The notes under the pieces are model-generated. The model was given only the letters and a program-made list of their open reading frames with translations, was not told the DNA's origin and made no database searches. Positions 1 to 8,421 of a stretch of DNA of 64,000 nucleotides are shown here, piece by piece. Each line of letters opens with the position of its first letter. Positions within the stretch are counted from its first letter, which is position 1. The translations under genes were made by a program, and so were the position numbers. Where the stretch lies: the NCBI RefSeq assembly GCF_000384295.1, contig NZ_KB913037.1:2962649-3026648 (forward strand), given 5' to 3'. This DNA comes from Amycolatopsis balhimycina FH 1894 (GTDB taxonomy: Bacteria; Actinomycetota; Actinomycetes; Mycobacteriales; Pseudonocardiaceae).

Positions 1-586
1 GCGGCCGCGGATAGCGCCCCGGCCCGACGAACTTCGGCGCGTCCGGCTGCCCGACGAAGAACGGTGCGATCGCCAGGCGCAGCTCGTCGGCCAGGCCTTC
101 GGTGAGGAATCGCGTGTGGATTCCGCCGCCGCCTTCGACCAGCAGCTTTTCGATGCCGCGCGCCCCGAGGTCGTCGAGGACGCGGCCGAAGTCGGGTGGG
201 TCGCCGGCGTCGACGACGGTGGCGAGGTGCTTCACGGCGTCCGCGGCGCCGGGCGGCGCGTAGACGATCTTTTCGGTGTCCCCCACGGTGAAGAACTGCG
301 CGTCCGGATCGAGGCCGCGGGTGGTCACGGTGACCTTGACGGGCTGCTCGGGCTTTCCCCGCGCCACGCGTTGCCGCCGCAGCTCGGGTGACCGCACGAG
401 CAGCCGCGGGTTGTCGGCGCGGACGGTCCCGGCCCCGACGAAGATCGCGTCTGCCTCGGCCCGCAACCGGTCGACGACGGCGAAGTCGTCCTCAGTGGAC
501 AGCACGAGCCGCTCGGGCGAGGTGTCGTCGAGGTAGCCGTCGAGCGACTGCGCGGCGGACAGCAGGACGTGCGGCCGGGAGATCAC
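1..586 (-). CDS. RibD C-terminal-type pyrimidine/dihydrofolate reductase (partial, C-terminus off window)
   Basis: NAD(P)H-dependent reductase of the RibD_C/dihydrofolate reductase fold, the family that reduces the ribosylamino-pyrimidine in riboflavin synthesis. It starts at a GTG (584-586) that reads VISRPHVLLSAAQSLDGY. The family hallmarks follow in order: the SxDG near the N-terminus, GAGTVRADNPRLL (substrate/cofactor loop) and LLVEGGGGIHTRFL (the VEGG nucleotide-binding motif). The deaminase half of full RibD is absent, as in many stand-alone actinobacterial members, so the substrate may not be the riboflavin intermediate. The last codons lie beyond position 1. The family call is secure; the precise substrate is not. 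Confidence 0.8.
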   Translation of the reverse strand, partial: MISRPHVLLSAAQSLDGYLDDTSPERLVLSTEDDFAVVDRLRAEADAIFVGAGTVRADNPRLLVRSPELRRQRVARGKPEQPVKVTVTTRGLDPDAQFFTVGDTEKIVYAPPGAADAVKHLATVVDAGDPPDFGRVLDDLGARGIEKLLVEGGGGIHTRFLTEGLADELRLAIAPFFVGQPDAPKFVGPGRYPRP

Positions 587-672
587 CCGCCCCAGTATGC
601 CGTAACACCTTCGGTGATCCTCGCGTCCTACGACGTATCCCTGTGATCCCCCATCCCCCGGAGCTGCGGAAC

Positions 673-924
673 ATGACCACGCGAGGCTGGTACAAGGAAC
701 GGACACTCACCACGGTCGACACCGTCGGCCGCGAGGTGCCGGTGACGACCGGGCTCACCCGCGACCCCGAAGGCCGCCTGGTCGCGGCGATCGCCATCAG
801 CGACGGCCCGACGGCGATCTACCGCTACTCCGGGGACACGAGCGACCGGACCGAGCTGGTCACCAACGCCGCGGACACCGTCCAGGAGCTCCGCAAGCTC
901 GCGGACATCCCGCCCGCGCAGTGA
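673..924 (+). CDS. small conserved-looking hypothetical protein (83 aa)
   Basis: Short ORF starting MTTRGWYKERTLTTVD, with a GGAG ribosome site at 660-663, nine bases before the ATG. It is read divergently from the RibD-like gene and converges on proA, leaving 22 bases between stops. The sequence is mixed alpha/beta in appearance, with no signal peptide, membrane segment or cysteine. I do not recognise the family. The good ribosome site and GC-rich third codon positions favour a real gene. Confidence 0.6.
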   Translation: MTTRGWYKERTLTTVDTVGREVPVTTGLTRDPEGRLVAAIAISDGPTAIYRYSGDTSDRTELVTNAADTVQELRKLADIPPAQ

Positions 925-946
925 CGTCCGGCACCGGCGCGGAGCT

Positions 947-2179
947 TCAGGCGGGCAGGACCGCGTACTGGCGGACGTAGAGGTCCGTGTACGTCACCGG
1001 CCCGCGGGGACCGGGGACCTTGTCCAGGTTGATGCCGGTCTCCGGGACCGCGAGCAGCTTGAAGCCGTCGAGGAGGCGGGTCGGCGCGTTCCAGAAGACG
1101 CCCGTGCCGGTGTAGCCGTCGAAGAAGGCGTCGGCGGCCGACTCGTCCTCGGTGGCGATGCCCGCCGCCAGGCCCGAGGTCCGCTCGTTGGCGATCTCGA
1201 CGGCGTCGGCGAGCGAGCCGACCTTGGCGACCGTGACGGTCGCTTCCCGGTCGGAGTCGAGCGCCCACTCGTAGCCGATGGGGTGCTCGTGCGGGGCCAG
1301 CGAAGGCGTCACGCCCCGCTCGGCGAGCGCCTCGGAGATCGCCGGCCAGGCTTCGTCGTGGATGCCCTCGTGGACGAGGAGCAGGTTGAGCCGGTTGCAG
1401 ACGCCCAGGCGGTCGAGGCTGGCGTAGACCAGGTCACGCGCCTTGGTGACGTCCGCGCCACGGTCGACGTACAGGACCCCGCCGCCGTCGGCGTGGGCGA
1501 GCGTGCGCACGCCGTGGACCGCCGCCTCGGTGGCGAGCGCCCGGGTGCTGTCACCGCTGCCGCGCAGGATCACCAGCGGCACCAGGTCCGGCAGCCGCAC
1601 CAGCGCGGACGCCGCCTCGCGCTCGACACGGGGCACCAGCTGGACGCAGTCCGCGTCGATGCCCGCCTCCGCCAGCGCCGGCGCGATGACGACGTCGCGC
1701 AGCCGCTGCGCCGAGCCGAGCGCGGCCGAGCCGGTGCGCAGGACGCCGCCGTTGCGCGACTTGACCAGCTGCGACGCCACGTCGACGGTCACGTTCGGCC
1801 GCGCCTCGTAGTTCGCGCCGATGACGCCGACCGGGCGCCGCCGCTCGACCAGCCGCAAGCCGCCGTCCAGCGTGGACACCTCGACCGAGCGCTCCTGGTG
1901 TGACGCGCCGGCGAGCAGCCGCAGCTGCTCGGCCATGCCGGTCAGCCGATCCGGGGTGATGGTGAGCCGGTCGAGCAGACCGGCGCTCATCCCCTCGCTC
2001 TTCGCGCGCTCGACGTCGGCCTGGTTCGCCTCGAGGATCTCCTCGCGGTGCGCGAGCAGCCGTTCGGCCATCCCGGTCAACGCGGCGTCGACGGCCTCCG
2101 CGCTCGCGGCGGCGAGCGACGGCGCGGCCAGCTTCGCCGCCCGTGCGCACTCCTCCACGGCCTTGGCGACCTCGTCCAT
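947..2179 (-). CDS. proA: glutamate-5-semialdehyde dehydrogenase (gamma-glutamyl phosphate reductase)
   Basis: NADPH-dependent reduction of gamma-glutamyl phosphate to glutamate-5-semialdehyde, the second step of proline synthesis, in the cytoplasm. The 410-residue length is normal for ProA. GVIGANYEARPNVTVD (near residue 120) and the active-site segment RLGVCNRLN are typical; the catalytic cysteine is about residue 261. Start ATG at 2179 follows a strong GGAGGGAG ribosome site. No proB is visible beside it, so the pathway is split in this genome or continues outside the window. Confidence 0.95.
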   Translation of the reverse strand: MDEVAKAVEECARAAKLAAPSLAAASAEAVDAALTGMAERLLAHREEILEANQADVERAKSEGMSAGLLDRLTITPDRLTGMAEQLRLLAGASHQERSVEVSTLDGGLRLVERRRPVGVIGANYEARPNVTVDVASQLVKSRNGGVLRTGSAALGSAQRLRDVVIAPALAEAGIDADCVQLVPRVEREAASALVRLPDLVPLVILRGSGDSTRALATEAAVHGVRTLAHADGGGVLYVDRGADVTKARDLVYASLDRLGVCNRLNLLLVHEGIHDEAWPAISEALAERGVTPSLAPHEHPIGYEWALDSDREATVTVAKVGSLADAVEIANERTSGLAAGIATEDESAADAFFDGYTGTGVFWNAPTRLLDGFKLLAVPETGINLDKVPGPRGPVTYTDLYVRQYAVLPA

Positions 2180-2305
2180 CGTTCGTCTCCCTCCGCGCGA
2201 CCAGCGAGAGACCAGTTTGCCGCATGCGCGCGGCCCGGTGACCGGCGCCCGGCCGCTTACCGCGGCGGGGCCGCCCGGTGGCTGACGCGGCGGGCGCCCG
2301 GCCGC

Positions 2306-3091
2306 CTACGCGGCGACGGGCTCCAGCAGCCACAGCCCACCGGCGATCAGGCAGCTGACAGTCGCCACGGCGAACACCAGCACCCACAGCACCGGCGGCA
2401 CCGCGGTGAGCCGGCCGAGCTGGTCGGCGTCGGAGTCACGGGCCTGCCCGCGCCGCCGCTTGACCTGCAGCTCCGCCACCGGCCGCACGCCGCCGAACAG
2501 CAGGAACCAGGTCACGAGGTAGCTGAACGGCGCCTGCACCTCGACCGGCGCGACGAACGCGACCAGCGCGAGCACCGCGGCGCTGGCGACGACGGTGAAC
2601 ACCCCGTAGGCGTTGCGCACCATCACCAGCACGCCGAGCAGCAGCAGCGCGATCAGGACGAGGACCGTGCCGACCAGGTCGGCGCCCAGCAGGCTGGCGA
2701 ACAGCAGCCCCAGCACCGAAGGCGCCACGTACCCGGCCATCGCGGTGAACGCCATGCCCGGCCCCTCGGGCTTGCCGCGCGAGACGGTGACGCCCGAGGT
2801 GTCCGAGTGCAGCTTGATGCCCTGCAGGCGCCGTCCGACCAGCACGGCGGCCAGCGCGTGGCCGGCCTCGTGCACGATCGTGACGACGTTCCGCGCCCGC
2901 CGCCAAGGCGTCCCGCCGACGAGCACGACCAGCATGGCCACACCGCCGGCGACCAGGGTGATCACCGCGGGGGTCTGGGCCTGGTGGAGCAGCGAACCAG
3001 CCGCCGAGGGATCGGTGGCGGCGGCCGCGCGGAAAGCCGACAGGGCGTGACCGGCCGGTCCGCCGAGCGCGAGTTGAACGGGCGAGCTCAC
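2306..3091 (-). CDS. M50-like membrane metalloprotease
   Basis: Integral membrane protein of 261 residues whose second hydrophobic region carries IVHEAGHALAAVL, the HExxH zinc site of site-2-protease-like M50 peptidases. About six membrane segments follow. Starts at GTG 3091. The compact form without a PDZ domain matches the M50B-like group common in actinobacteria (inference). Substrate unknown. It lies 126 bases upstream of proA on the same strand, but nothing shows a functional link. Confidence 0.75.
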   Translation of the reverse strand: MSSPVQLALGGPAGHALSAFRAAAATDPSAAGSLLHQAQTPAVITLVAGGVAMLVVLVGGTPWRRARNVVTIVHEAGHALAAVLVGRRLQGIKLHSDTSGVTVSRGKPEGPGMAFTAMAGYVAPSVLGLLFASLLGADLVGTVLVLIALLLLGVLVMVRNAYGVFTVVASAAVLALVAFVAPVEVQAPFSYLVTWFLLFGGVRPVAELQVKRRRGQARDSDADQLGRLTAVPPVLWVLVFAVATVSCLIAGGLWLLEPVAA

Positions 3092-3563
3092 CCGGACACC
3101 TCACCACAGGCGACATCTGGCTACTGTGAGTCCCCACCGCTCGCCGCTGCGCGGCTTCCGGTATCGGGTCGTTGCGTTCTCCTTTCTGCCGGGACCGTGG
3201 ATTGTGTTGCCGACGCCGACGGGTCGGTGCGCGCCTTCACAGGACTGACCCTCCGGGCCTGCGGCCGTGGAGCAATGAGGCCTCGCCGAGCGGGTCCGCG
3301 CTCAAGCCGGATCCAAGCTCGGTGAGCGGACTCGCGCGCACGCCCGGGGCACTGCGAGCAGGTCGAGAACCGCCGGGGTCAGGCACCGAGCACCGCGGCG
3401 GACCAGCCGCCAACCGGGGCACGTGCCGAACACGGGCCAGCCGGAGCCGGACGCCGGGCACGCCAGCCGCCGCCGGTTCAGGCACCGAGCATCGCCAGTG
3501 CGACCGAACACCCGGAGGACAGGCGCCAACACCGCAGCCGGGCCGAGCGCCTCCTGGGTCAGG
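3092..3563. other. intergenic region without a recognised gene
   Basis: About 470 bases between two minus-strand genes. The open frames present have no family resemblance, good start or ribosome site. A 16-base motif, TCAGGCACCGAGCACC, recurs with one change (3377 and about 3478), hinting at local duplication. I see nothing else. Confidence 0.4.
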
Positions 3564-4469
3564 TCATCGCGACTCCCGCATCCTCGCCTCGCCTTCGACG
3601 CGGAACAGGAACGACACCCAGCTCCGGAACGGCGCCCAGGCCTCGGCGAACTCCGCCAACCCTGCGACTTCCGCTTGGGGGACGTGGTAGGCGTCGCGCA
3701 GGATCTCGTGGAGGCGGCTCTCCGCTCGCGGGAACACGTCCGGATGGCCCGCCCCGCGGATCAGGATCAGCTCCGCGCTGAACCGGCCGATTCCCGGCAG
3801 CAGCTGCAGCTGTTTCAGTGCCTCCTCCGCCGGCATCGCCCGCAATACGGCCGCGTCCAGCAGTCCCGCGGCCGCCGCCTCGGCGATGCCGCGCAAGCGT
3901 GGCATCTTCGGACCCGGCAGCCCGGGCAAGTACTCCAGTTTCGCCAGCGCGGCGGGAGCCGGGAACGACCTCAGCCTCCGCCCGCCGACGTCCACCTCCG
4001 TGCCGTAGCGCTCGGTCAGGCGCTGGCGCAGCCGCACCGCCTGCGTCATCCAGATCCGGTGACTCAGCACCGCCCAGCACGCCGCTTCGTACGGCGACGC
4101 GAACAGCACCGGCCGCAGCCCCGGATGGAGGACCTGGAGCAGCGCCACGACCGGATCCCGGCCGGCGACCTCCGGGAACCCGGTGCCGTCGATGTCCAGC
4201 GAACACATCCTCCGCACCTGGGCCACCACCGCCTCCACGTGCTCGGGCGGGCCGTGGACCTCGACCGCCACCTCGCCGGGCGATCTCTGCCGCAGCACCG
4301 CGCCCACCGGTGTCCACACGCCCTCCAACGGGAAGGCCACCCGGAGCGCGCCGGGTTCCGCGTCCGGCTGCCCCGCGGGGGCGAAGCCGGTCAGGAACCG
4401 GGCCGCCGCGGCCAGGTCGAACTCGCCACGCACCGCGATCTCCGCGCACGGAACGGACATTGTCGTCAT
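3564..4469 (-). CDS. DNA-3-methyladenine glycosylase II-like (HhH-GPD) protein
   Basis: Base-excision-repair glycosylase homologue of the AlkA type. The N-terminal part matches the AlkA beta-domain. The C-terminal half carries the helix-hairpin-helix LPGIGRFSAELILIRGAGHPD followed by a FPRAESRL segment. In AlkA the catalytic aspartate lies just after this segment; here the aligned residue appears to be glutamate. The ATG at 4469 was chosen because GAGGAGGAG sits immediately upstream; the ATG at 4460 has slightly better spacing and is equally possible. It is divergent from the methyltransferase at 4617. The fold assignment is good; activity depends on whether the Glu can replace Asp. Confidence 0.8.
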   Translation of the reverse strand: MTTMSVPCAEIAVRGEFDLAAAARFLTGFAPAGQPDAEPGALRVAFPLEGVWTPVGAVLRQRSPGEVAVEVHGPPEHVEAVVAQVRRMCSLDIDGTGFPEVAGRDPVVALLQVLHPGLRPVLFASPYEAACWAVLSHRIWMTQAVRLRQRLTERYGTEVDVGGRRLRSFPAPAALAKLEYLPGLPGPKMPRLRGIAEAAAAGLLDAAVLRAMPAEEALKQLQLLPGIGRFSAELILIRGAGHPDVFPRAESRLHEILRDAYHVPQAEVAGLAEFAEAWAPFRSWVSFLFRVEGEARMRESR

Positions 4470-4616
4470 CTCTCCTCCTCGGATCGGGATCTCGCCTGCG
4501 ACGTTAGGAAGGGGCACCGACAATTCCGGGCGCCGAACGCCTGAGCGCGGACTTGTTCACTCGATCGAGTGCGGGCGAGTGGGCATACTGCCGGTATCCG
4601 ACCCCCGGGAGGGACT

Positions 4617-5375
4617 GTGCCGACCAGCCGGAACACCGCCCTCGAGCGGCTGAACACCCTGCTCGAGACGTCGGCGGAGACGGACAACGGCTACCTCGAC
4701 CTGCTGGGCGCCGCGAACCAGGCCGGTCCGCCGACCGGCATCACGCAGCGCCTGATGCGCACCACCCTGCTCCCGCAGGTCTACGAGCGGTACTGGCGCC
4801 CCGCCCTCGGCCGCGCGCTCAAAGGCCCGTTCGGGCCGAGCATGGCGGGTGAAGTCACGCTCGCCACGAAACTCCTCCGGCTGAAACCGGGTCACACAGC
4901 GCTCGACGTCGCTTGCGGAACCGGACGGTTCACCCGCGCGTTCGGCGCGGCCGTCGGCCCGGACGGGCTCGCGATCGGGCTCGACGGCGCCCGCACCATG
5001 CTCGCCAAGGCCGTCGGCGAGGGCGGCCCGGACACCGTCGCCTACCTGCGCGCCGACGCCGTGCACCTCCCGCTGAAGGCGTCCACTGTGGACGCAGTCT
5101 GCTGCTTCGCCGCGCTTCACATGTTCGCCGAGCCGGAGACCGCACTGGACTCCTTCGCCCGCGTACTCAAACCGGGCGGCCGGATCGTGCTGCTGACGAC
5201 CGCACGCAGCGGATGGCAGCCCCGGCGGCTGATCGAGTCGGCCGGCGGGATCGTGAGCGGGCAGCGGATGTTCGACCGCGGCGAAATCGCGGCGAGCCTG
5301 CGGGCCCGCGGCTTCACGGAGATCACTGGACGCTACGCCGGCGTCACGCAGATCGTGGCGGGCCGGCTGGGCTGA
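4617..5375 (+). CDS. class I SAM-dependent methyltransferase
   Basis: Methyltransferase of 252 residues. Motif I is LDVACGTGRFTRAFG, followed by the acidic IGLDGART strand and the FARVLKPGGRIVLLTT post-motif typical of the UbiE/Methyltransf_11 group. GTG 4617 was chosen because GGGAGGG lies four bases upstream; an ATG 48 bases earlier has no such site. Substrate unknown. The downstream M20 gene begins 39 bases later and may be cotranscribed. Confidence 0.85.
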   Translation: MPTSRNTALERLNTLLETSAETDNGYLDLLGAANQAGPPTGITQRLMRTTLLPQVYERYWRPALGRALKGPFGPSMAGEVTLATKLLRLKPGHTALDVACGTGRFTRAFGAAVGPDGLAIGLDGARTMLAKAVGEGGPDTVAYLRADAVHLPLKASTVDAVCCFAALHMFAEPETALDSFARVLKPGGRIVLLTTARSGWQPRRLIESAGGIVSGQRMFDRGEIAASLRARGFTEITGRYAGVTQIVAGRLG

Positions 5376-5414
5376 GCGGCACGAATTGTCGGGGGCGGCG
5401 GTTAGCATCGCCCC

Positions 5415-6737
5415 ATGACCCACGCCGATCCCGTCCCGCCCGACGACAGCTACCTGCGTTCCCTGGTCGAGGCCACCGCCGACGCCGTCGCGGCCGCCGA
5501 ACCGCTGTCCTCGCCCTACCCGGGCGCGGACGAGGCGACCCGGGCCGAGGTGACCGCCGCGGTCGAGCACAGCTCACCCGATCTGGTGGCGTTGAGCCAA
5601 GATCTGCACGCCCACCCGGAGGAAGGGTTCGCCGAGCACCGCTCGGTCCGCGCCTTGGCCGGCCTGCTGGGGCGCCACGGCCACGAGGCCACGGTCGGCG
5701 TCGGCGGGCTCGACACCGCACTGCGGGTCAGCACACCACGACAAGAGGGCCCGCACATCGCCGTCCTCGCCGAGTACGACGCGCTGCCCGGGCTCGGCCA
5801 CGCGTGCGGTCACAACATCATCTGCACCACCGCCGCGGGCGGCTTCCTCGGCGCGGCCGCGGTCGCCGAACGGCTCGGCGGCCGCGTCAGCCTCATCGGC
5901 ACACCGGCCGAGGAAGGCGGGGGCGGCAAGGAGATCCTCGCCCGCGCCGGCGTGTTCGACGACGTCGACGCGGTGATCATGCTGCACCCGTTCAGCCACG
6001 ACATCGCGCTGCACCCGTTCCTCGGCCGCCGTCAGCTGGAGATGGTCTTCCACGGCGTCGGCGCCCACGCGAGCGCCCAGCCGTTCATGGGCCGCAACGC
6101 GCTCGACGCCGCCGTCGCCGCGTACCAGGGCGTCTCGGCGCTGCGCCAGCAGCTCCCGCAGAGCGACCGCGTCCACGGCGTGTTCACCGACGGCGGCGCC
6201 CGGCCCAACGTCATCCCGGCGCGTGCCGCGCTGCTGTTCTACCTGCGCTCTCAAACCCCGGCGACCCTGCGCGACCTCGCCGCCCGCATGACGTCGATCG
6301 CCGAAGGCGCCGCGGCGATGACCGGCTGCGGCGTCGAGCTGGTCTGGGACGCCCAGGCGGCCTACCTGCCGATCCGGTTCAACACCGCGCTCGCCGGGCG
6401 CTGGTCGGCCAACCAGGTGAGCACCGGCCGCAAGCCGCTCCCGCCCGGCATCGTGCCGGAGTCGCTCACCGGCTCGACCGACCTCGGCAACCTGTCGTAC
6501 CGGATGCCCGCGCTGCACCCGATGCTGGCGGTCTCGGGACCGACGGTCGCCTTGCACACCAAGGAGTTCGCCGCCGCGGCCGGTTCGGAGACGGGCGACG
6601 CCGGAGTCCGGGACGGCGCGCTGGGGCTGGCCCTGACCGCCGCCGACTATCTCGGCGACGCCGCGCTGCGGAAGGCCGTGCACGACGAGTTCGAGGCGGC
6701 GGGAGGAGCACTGGACGTCCCGTCGTTCTTCGCCTGA
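5415..6737 (+). CDS. M20-family amidohydrolase / peptidase
   Basis: Zinc-dependent amidohydrolase of 440 residues, AbgB/aminoacylase-like. Visible motifs are YDALPGLGHACGHNII (metal-binding Asp and His region), GTPAEEGGGGKE (general-base Glu-Glu pair) and a dimerisation region near FHGVGAHASAQP. Likely cleaves N-acyl or p-aminobenzoyl-glutamate-type amides in the cytosol (family inference). It is followed by a 98-base intergenic region leading to htrA. Confidence 0.88.
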   Translation: MTHADPVPPDDSYLRSLVEATADAVAAAEPLSSPYPGADEATRAEVTAAVEHSSPDLVALSQDLHAHPEEGFAEHRSVRALAGLLGRHGHEATVGVGGLDTALRVSTPRQEGPHIAVLAEYDALPGLGHACGHNIICTTAAGGFLGAAAVAERLGGRVSLIGTPAEEGGGGKEILARAGVFDDVDAVIMLHPFSHDIALHPFLGRRQLEMVFHGVGAHASAQPFMGRNALDAAVAAYQGVSALRQQLPQSDRVHGVFTDGGARPNVIPARAALLFYLRSQTPATLRDLAARMTSIAEGAAAMTGCGVELVWDAQAAYLPIRFNTALAGRWSANQVSTGRKPLPPGIVPESLTGSTDLGNLSYRMPALHPMLAVSGPTVALHTKEFAAAAGSETGDAGVRDGALGLALTAADYLGDAALRKAVHDEFEAAGGALDVPSFFA

Positions 6738-6740
6738 CGC

Positions 6741-6790
6741 CTGAGGATTACCTGAGTTTTCTCAGCTGATTCTTCTCAGCAAAGCCTGAG
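6741..6790. promoter_or_regulatory. CTCAG repeat cluster upstream of the HtrA gene (MprA-box-like)
   Basis: Two perfect copies of the 8-mer TTCTCAGC lie at 6759-6766 and 6773-6780, separated by six bases. CTGAG copies at 6741, 6752 and 6786 extend the array with 11-base steps at both ends. Paired 8-bp direct repeats resemble the operator of the mycobacterial OmpR-family regulator MprA, which controls pepD/htrA. That link comes from memory of the family and is inferred here. Confidence 0.5.
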
Positions 6791-6835
6791 GTATTTCCAC
6801 AGGCTCTTCACAAGCACGGGCGCGAATCTTGTCCC

Positions 6836-7858
6836 ATGACCGAGAACGAGAGTCGGCCCGGCCCCGCCTCACCCGGTGGGCACCAGCCGCACCAGAGCAC
6901 CCAGCAGTACGGGCCGTACGCGCAGTACGCCTACCAGCAGCAGGCCGCGCCGAATCCGCTCTTCACGCCGCCGCAGCAGGGGCAGGCCCCCGCGGCGCTC
7001 AAGGCCAAGCCGCGCAAGGGCGGCCGCGTCGCGATGATCGTCAGCGCGACCGCCCTCGGCGCCGCGCTGGTCGGCGGCGTCGGCGGCGCCGCGATCGTCG
7101 GGCTCACCACGAACTCGGCGGACGGCACGACGACGTCGGTGAGCACGCCGGCCGTGAACGGGCAGACGGTCTCGAACTCCGCCGCCACCGGCGACGTCAG
7201 CGCCGTCGCCGCGAAGGTGACGCCCAGCGTCGTCCAGATCAACGTCACCACCGCTCAGGGCGAGGCCATCGGTTCCGGCGTCATCCTCACCTCGAACGGC
7301 CGGATCCTGACCAACGCGCACGTCGTCGACGGCGCCCAGAACGTCGTCATCACCACAGCCGACGGCAAGAAGTACCAGGCCGGCGTGGTCGGCGCGGACA
7401 CCAAGGCGGACATCGCGGTGGTGCAGGCGCAGAACGCCGGCGGCTTGACGGCGGCGACGCTGGGCGACTCGAGCAAGCTGGTCGTCGGCCAGGAAGTGGT
7501 CGCGATCGGGTCGCCGGGCGGGCTGCAGAACACCGTCACCACCGGCATCGTCAGCGCCCTGAACCGCAACCTCTCCGACATCGGGCAGGGCCAGCAGCAG
7601 CAGCGCTCGCCGTTCAGCCGGACGTCGGAGCAGAGCAGCAACTCGCCGAGCTACACCGCGATCCAGACCGACGCCGCGATCAACCAGGGCAACTCCGGCG
7701 GTGCGCTGGTCGACGGCCAGGGCAAGGTGATCGGCATCAACTCGGCGCTCTACAGCCCGTCGGCGTCGGCCAACGGCGCGGCGGGCAGCGTCGGGATCGG
7801 CTTCGCCATCCCGATCAACGACGCCAAGAAGATCGTCGACCAGATCGTGAACAGCTAG
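6836..7858 (+). CDS. HtrA/PepD-type serine protease lacking a PDZ domain
   Basis: Membrane-anchored trypsin-like protease of the S1C family, expected to act on misfolded exported proteins outside the membrane. Layout: Pro/Gln-rich cytoplasmic tail (1-60), one membrane helix (about 64-90), then the protease domain. The catalytic triad is His162 (ILTNAHVVDG), Asp192 (TKADIAVV) and Ser287 (NQGNSGGALV). The chain ends (KKIVDQIVNS) right where a C-terminal PDZ domain would begin, and no PDZ-like sequence follows in any frame. ATG at 6836; no strong ribosome site seen. Confidence 0.9.
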   Translation: MTENESRPGPASPGGHQPHQSTQQYGPYAQYAYQQQAAPNPLFTPPQQGQAPAALKAKPRKGGRVAMIVSATALGAALVGGVGGAAIVGLTTNSADGTTTSVSTPAVNGQTVSNSAATGDVSAVAAKVTPSVVQINVTTAQGEAIGSGVILTSNGRILTNAHVVDGAQNVVITTADGKKYQAGVVGADTKADIAVVQAQNAGGLTAATLGDSSKLVVGQEVVAIGSPGGLQNTVTTGIVSALNRNLSDIGQGQQQQRSPFSRTSEQSSNSPSYTAIQTDAAINQGNSGGALVDGQGKVIGINSALYSPSASANGAAGSVGIGFAIPINDAKKIVDQIVNS

Positions 7859-7922
7859 CCACGGACGAGCCGCGATCGGGGCGGCCCGTCCCCCGCTTCG
7901 GGGAGCGGAGCGGGGTACACCG

Positions 7923-7969
7923 CGAAGGCCGTTTCGAGAGTCAATCGGGGGCTCTCGAAACGGCCTTCG
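7923..7969. terminator. bidirectional hairpin terminator
   Basis: A perfect 18-bp inverted repeat (7923-7940 and 7952-7969) with an 11-base loop lies between the convergent htrA and DUF3224 genes. The length and perfect pairing suit a shared terminator. Confidence 0.8.
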
Positions 7970-7975
7970 TGCTGC

Positions 7976-8353
7976 TCACAAGGCGTAGGTCAGGGTGAAG
8001 GCGTGGTTGTTGTCCGCGTCGATCTCGATGCTCGCCGTGCCGGAGATCCCGGCCAGTTCGCCGAAGCCCGAGCCGGTGAGGATCTTCAGCGTCAGGCCGG
8101 TGTCGTCGGCCGAGTGGTGCAGGACGAAGCCGCCCTTGCGGCCGTCGACGGAGACCTCGAGACGTTCGAAGGCGACGTACGCGCGCGAAGTCGCGTTGGA
8201 CGCCGAGAGCAGTTCGACGCTGCTGGTCCCTTCGACGGCCCCGGTGAACGTCTTGGCGATCGCCACCCGGGCGAACTCGGTGCCTCCGGCCTCGTCGGTC
8301 GCCTGCGGTTCCCACTTGCCGACGACGAACGACGCGGTGGCGGTGCTGGTCAT
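7976..8353 (-). CDS. DUF3224 family protein
   Basis: 125-residue protein beginning MTSTATASFVVGKWEPQ and ending ADNNHAFTLTYAL, a pattern of the small beta-barrel DUF3224 family. The start at 8353 was chosen for its AAGGAAA ribosome site; a start 14 codons earlier lacks one. Function unknown. It converges on htrA across a strong hairpin. Confidence 0.8.
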   Translation of the reverse strand: MTSTATASFVVGKWEPQATDEAGGTEFARVAIAKTFTGAVEGTSSVELLSASNATSRAYVAFERLEVSVDGRKGGFVLHHSADDTGLTLKILTGSGFGELAGISGTASIEIDADNNHAFTLTYAL

Positions 8354-8421
8354 GACTGGTTTCCTTTCGGAGGGAAGCGCCAGCTTCGCAGCCATACCTG
8401 ACAGATCGGGTCAGGTATTCG

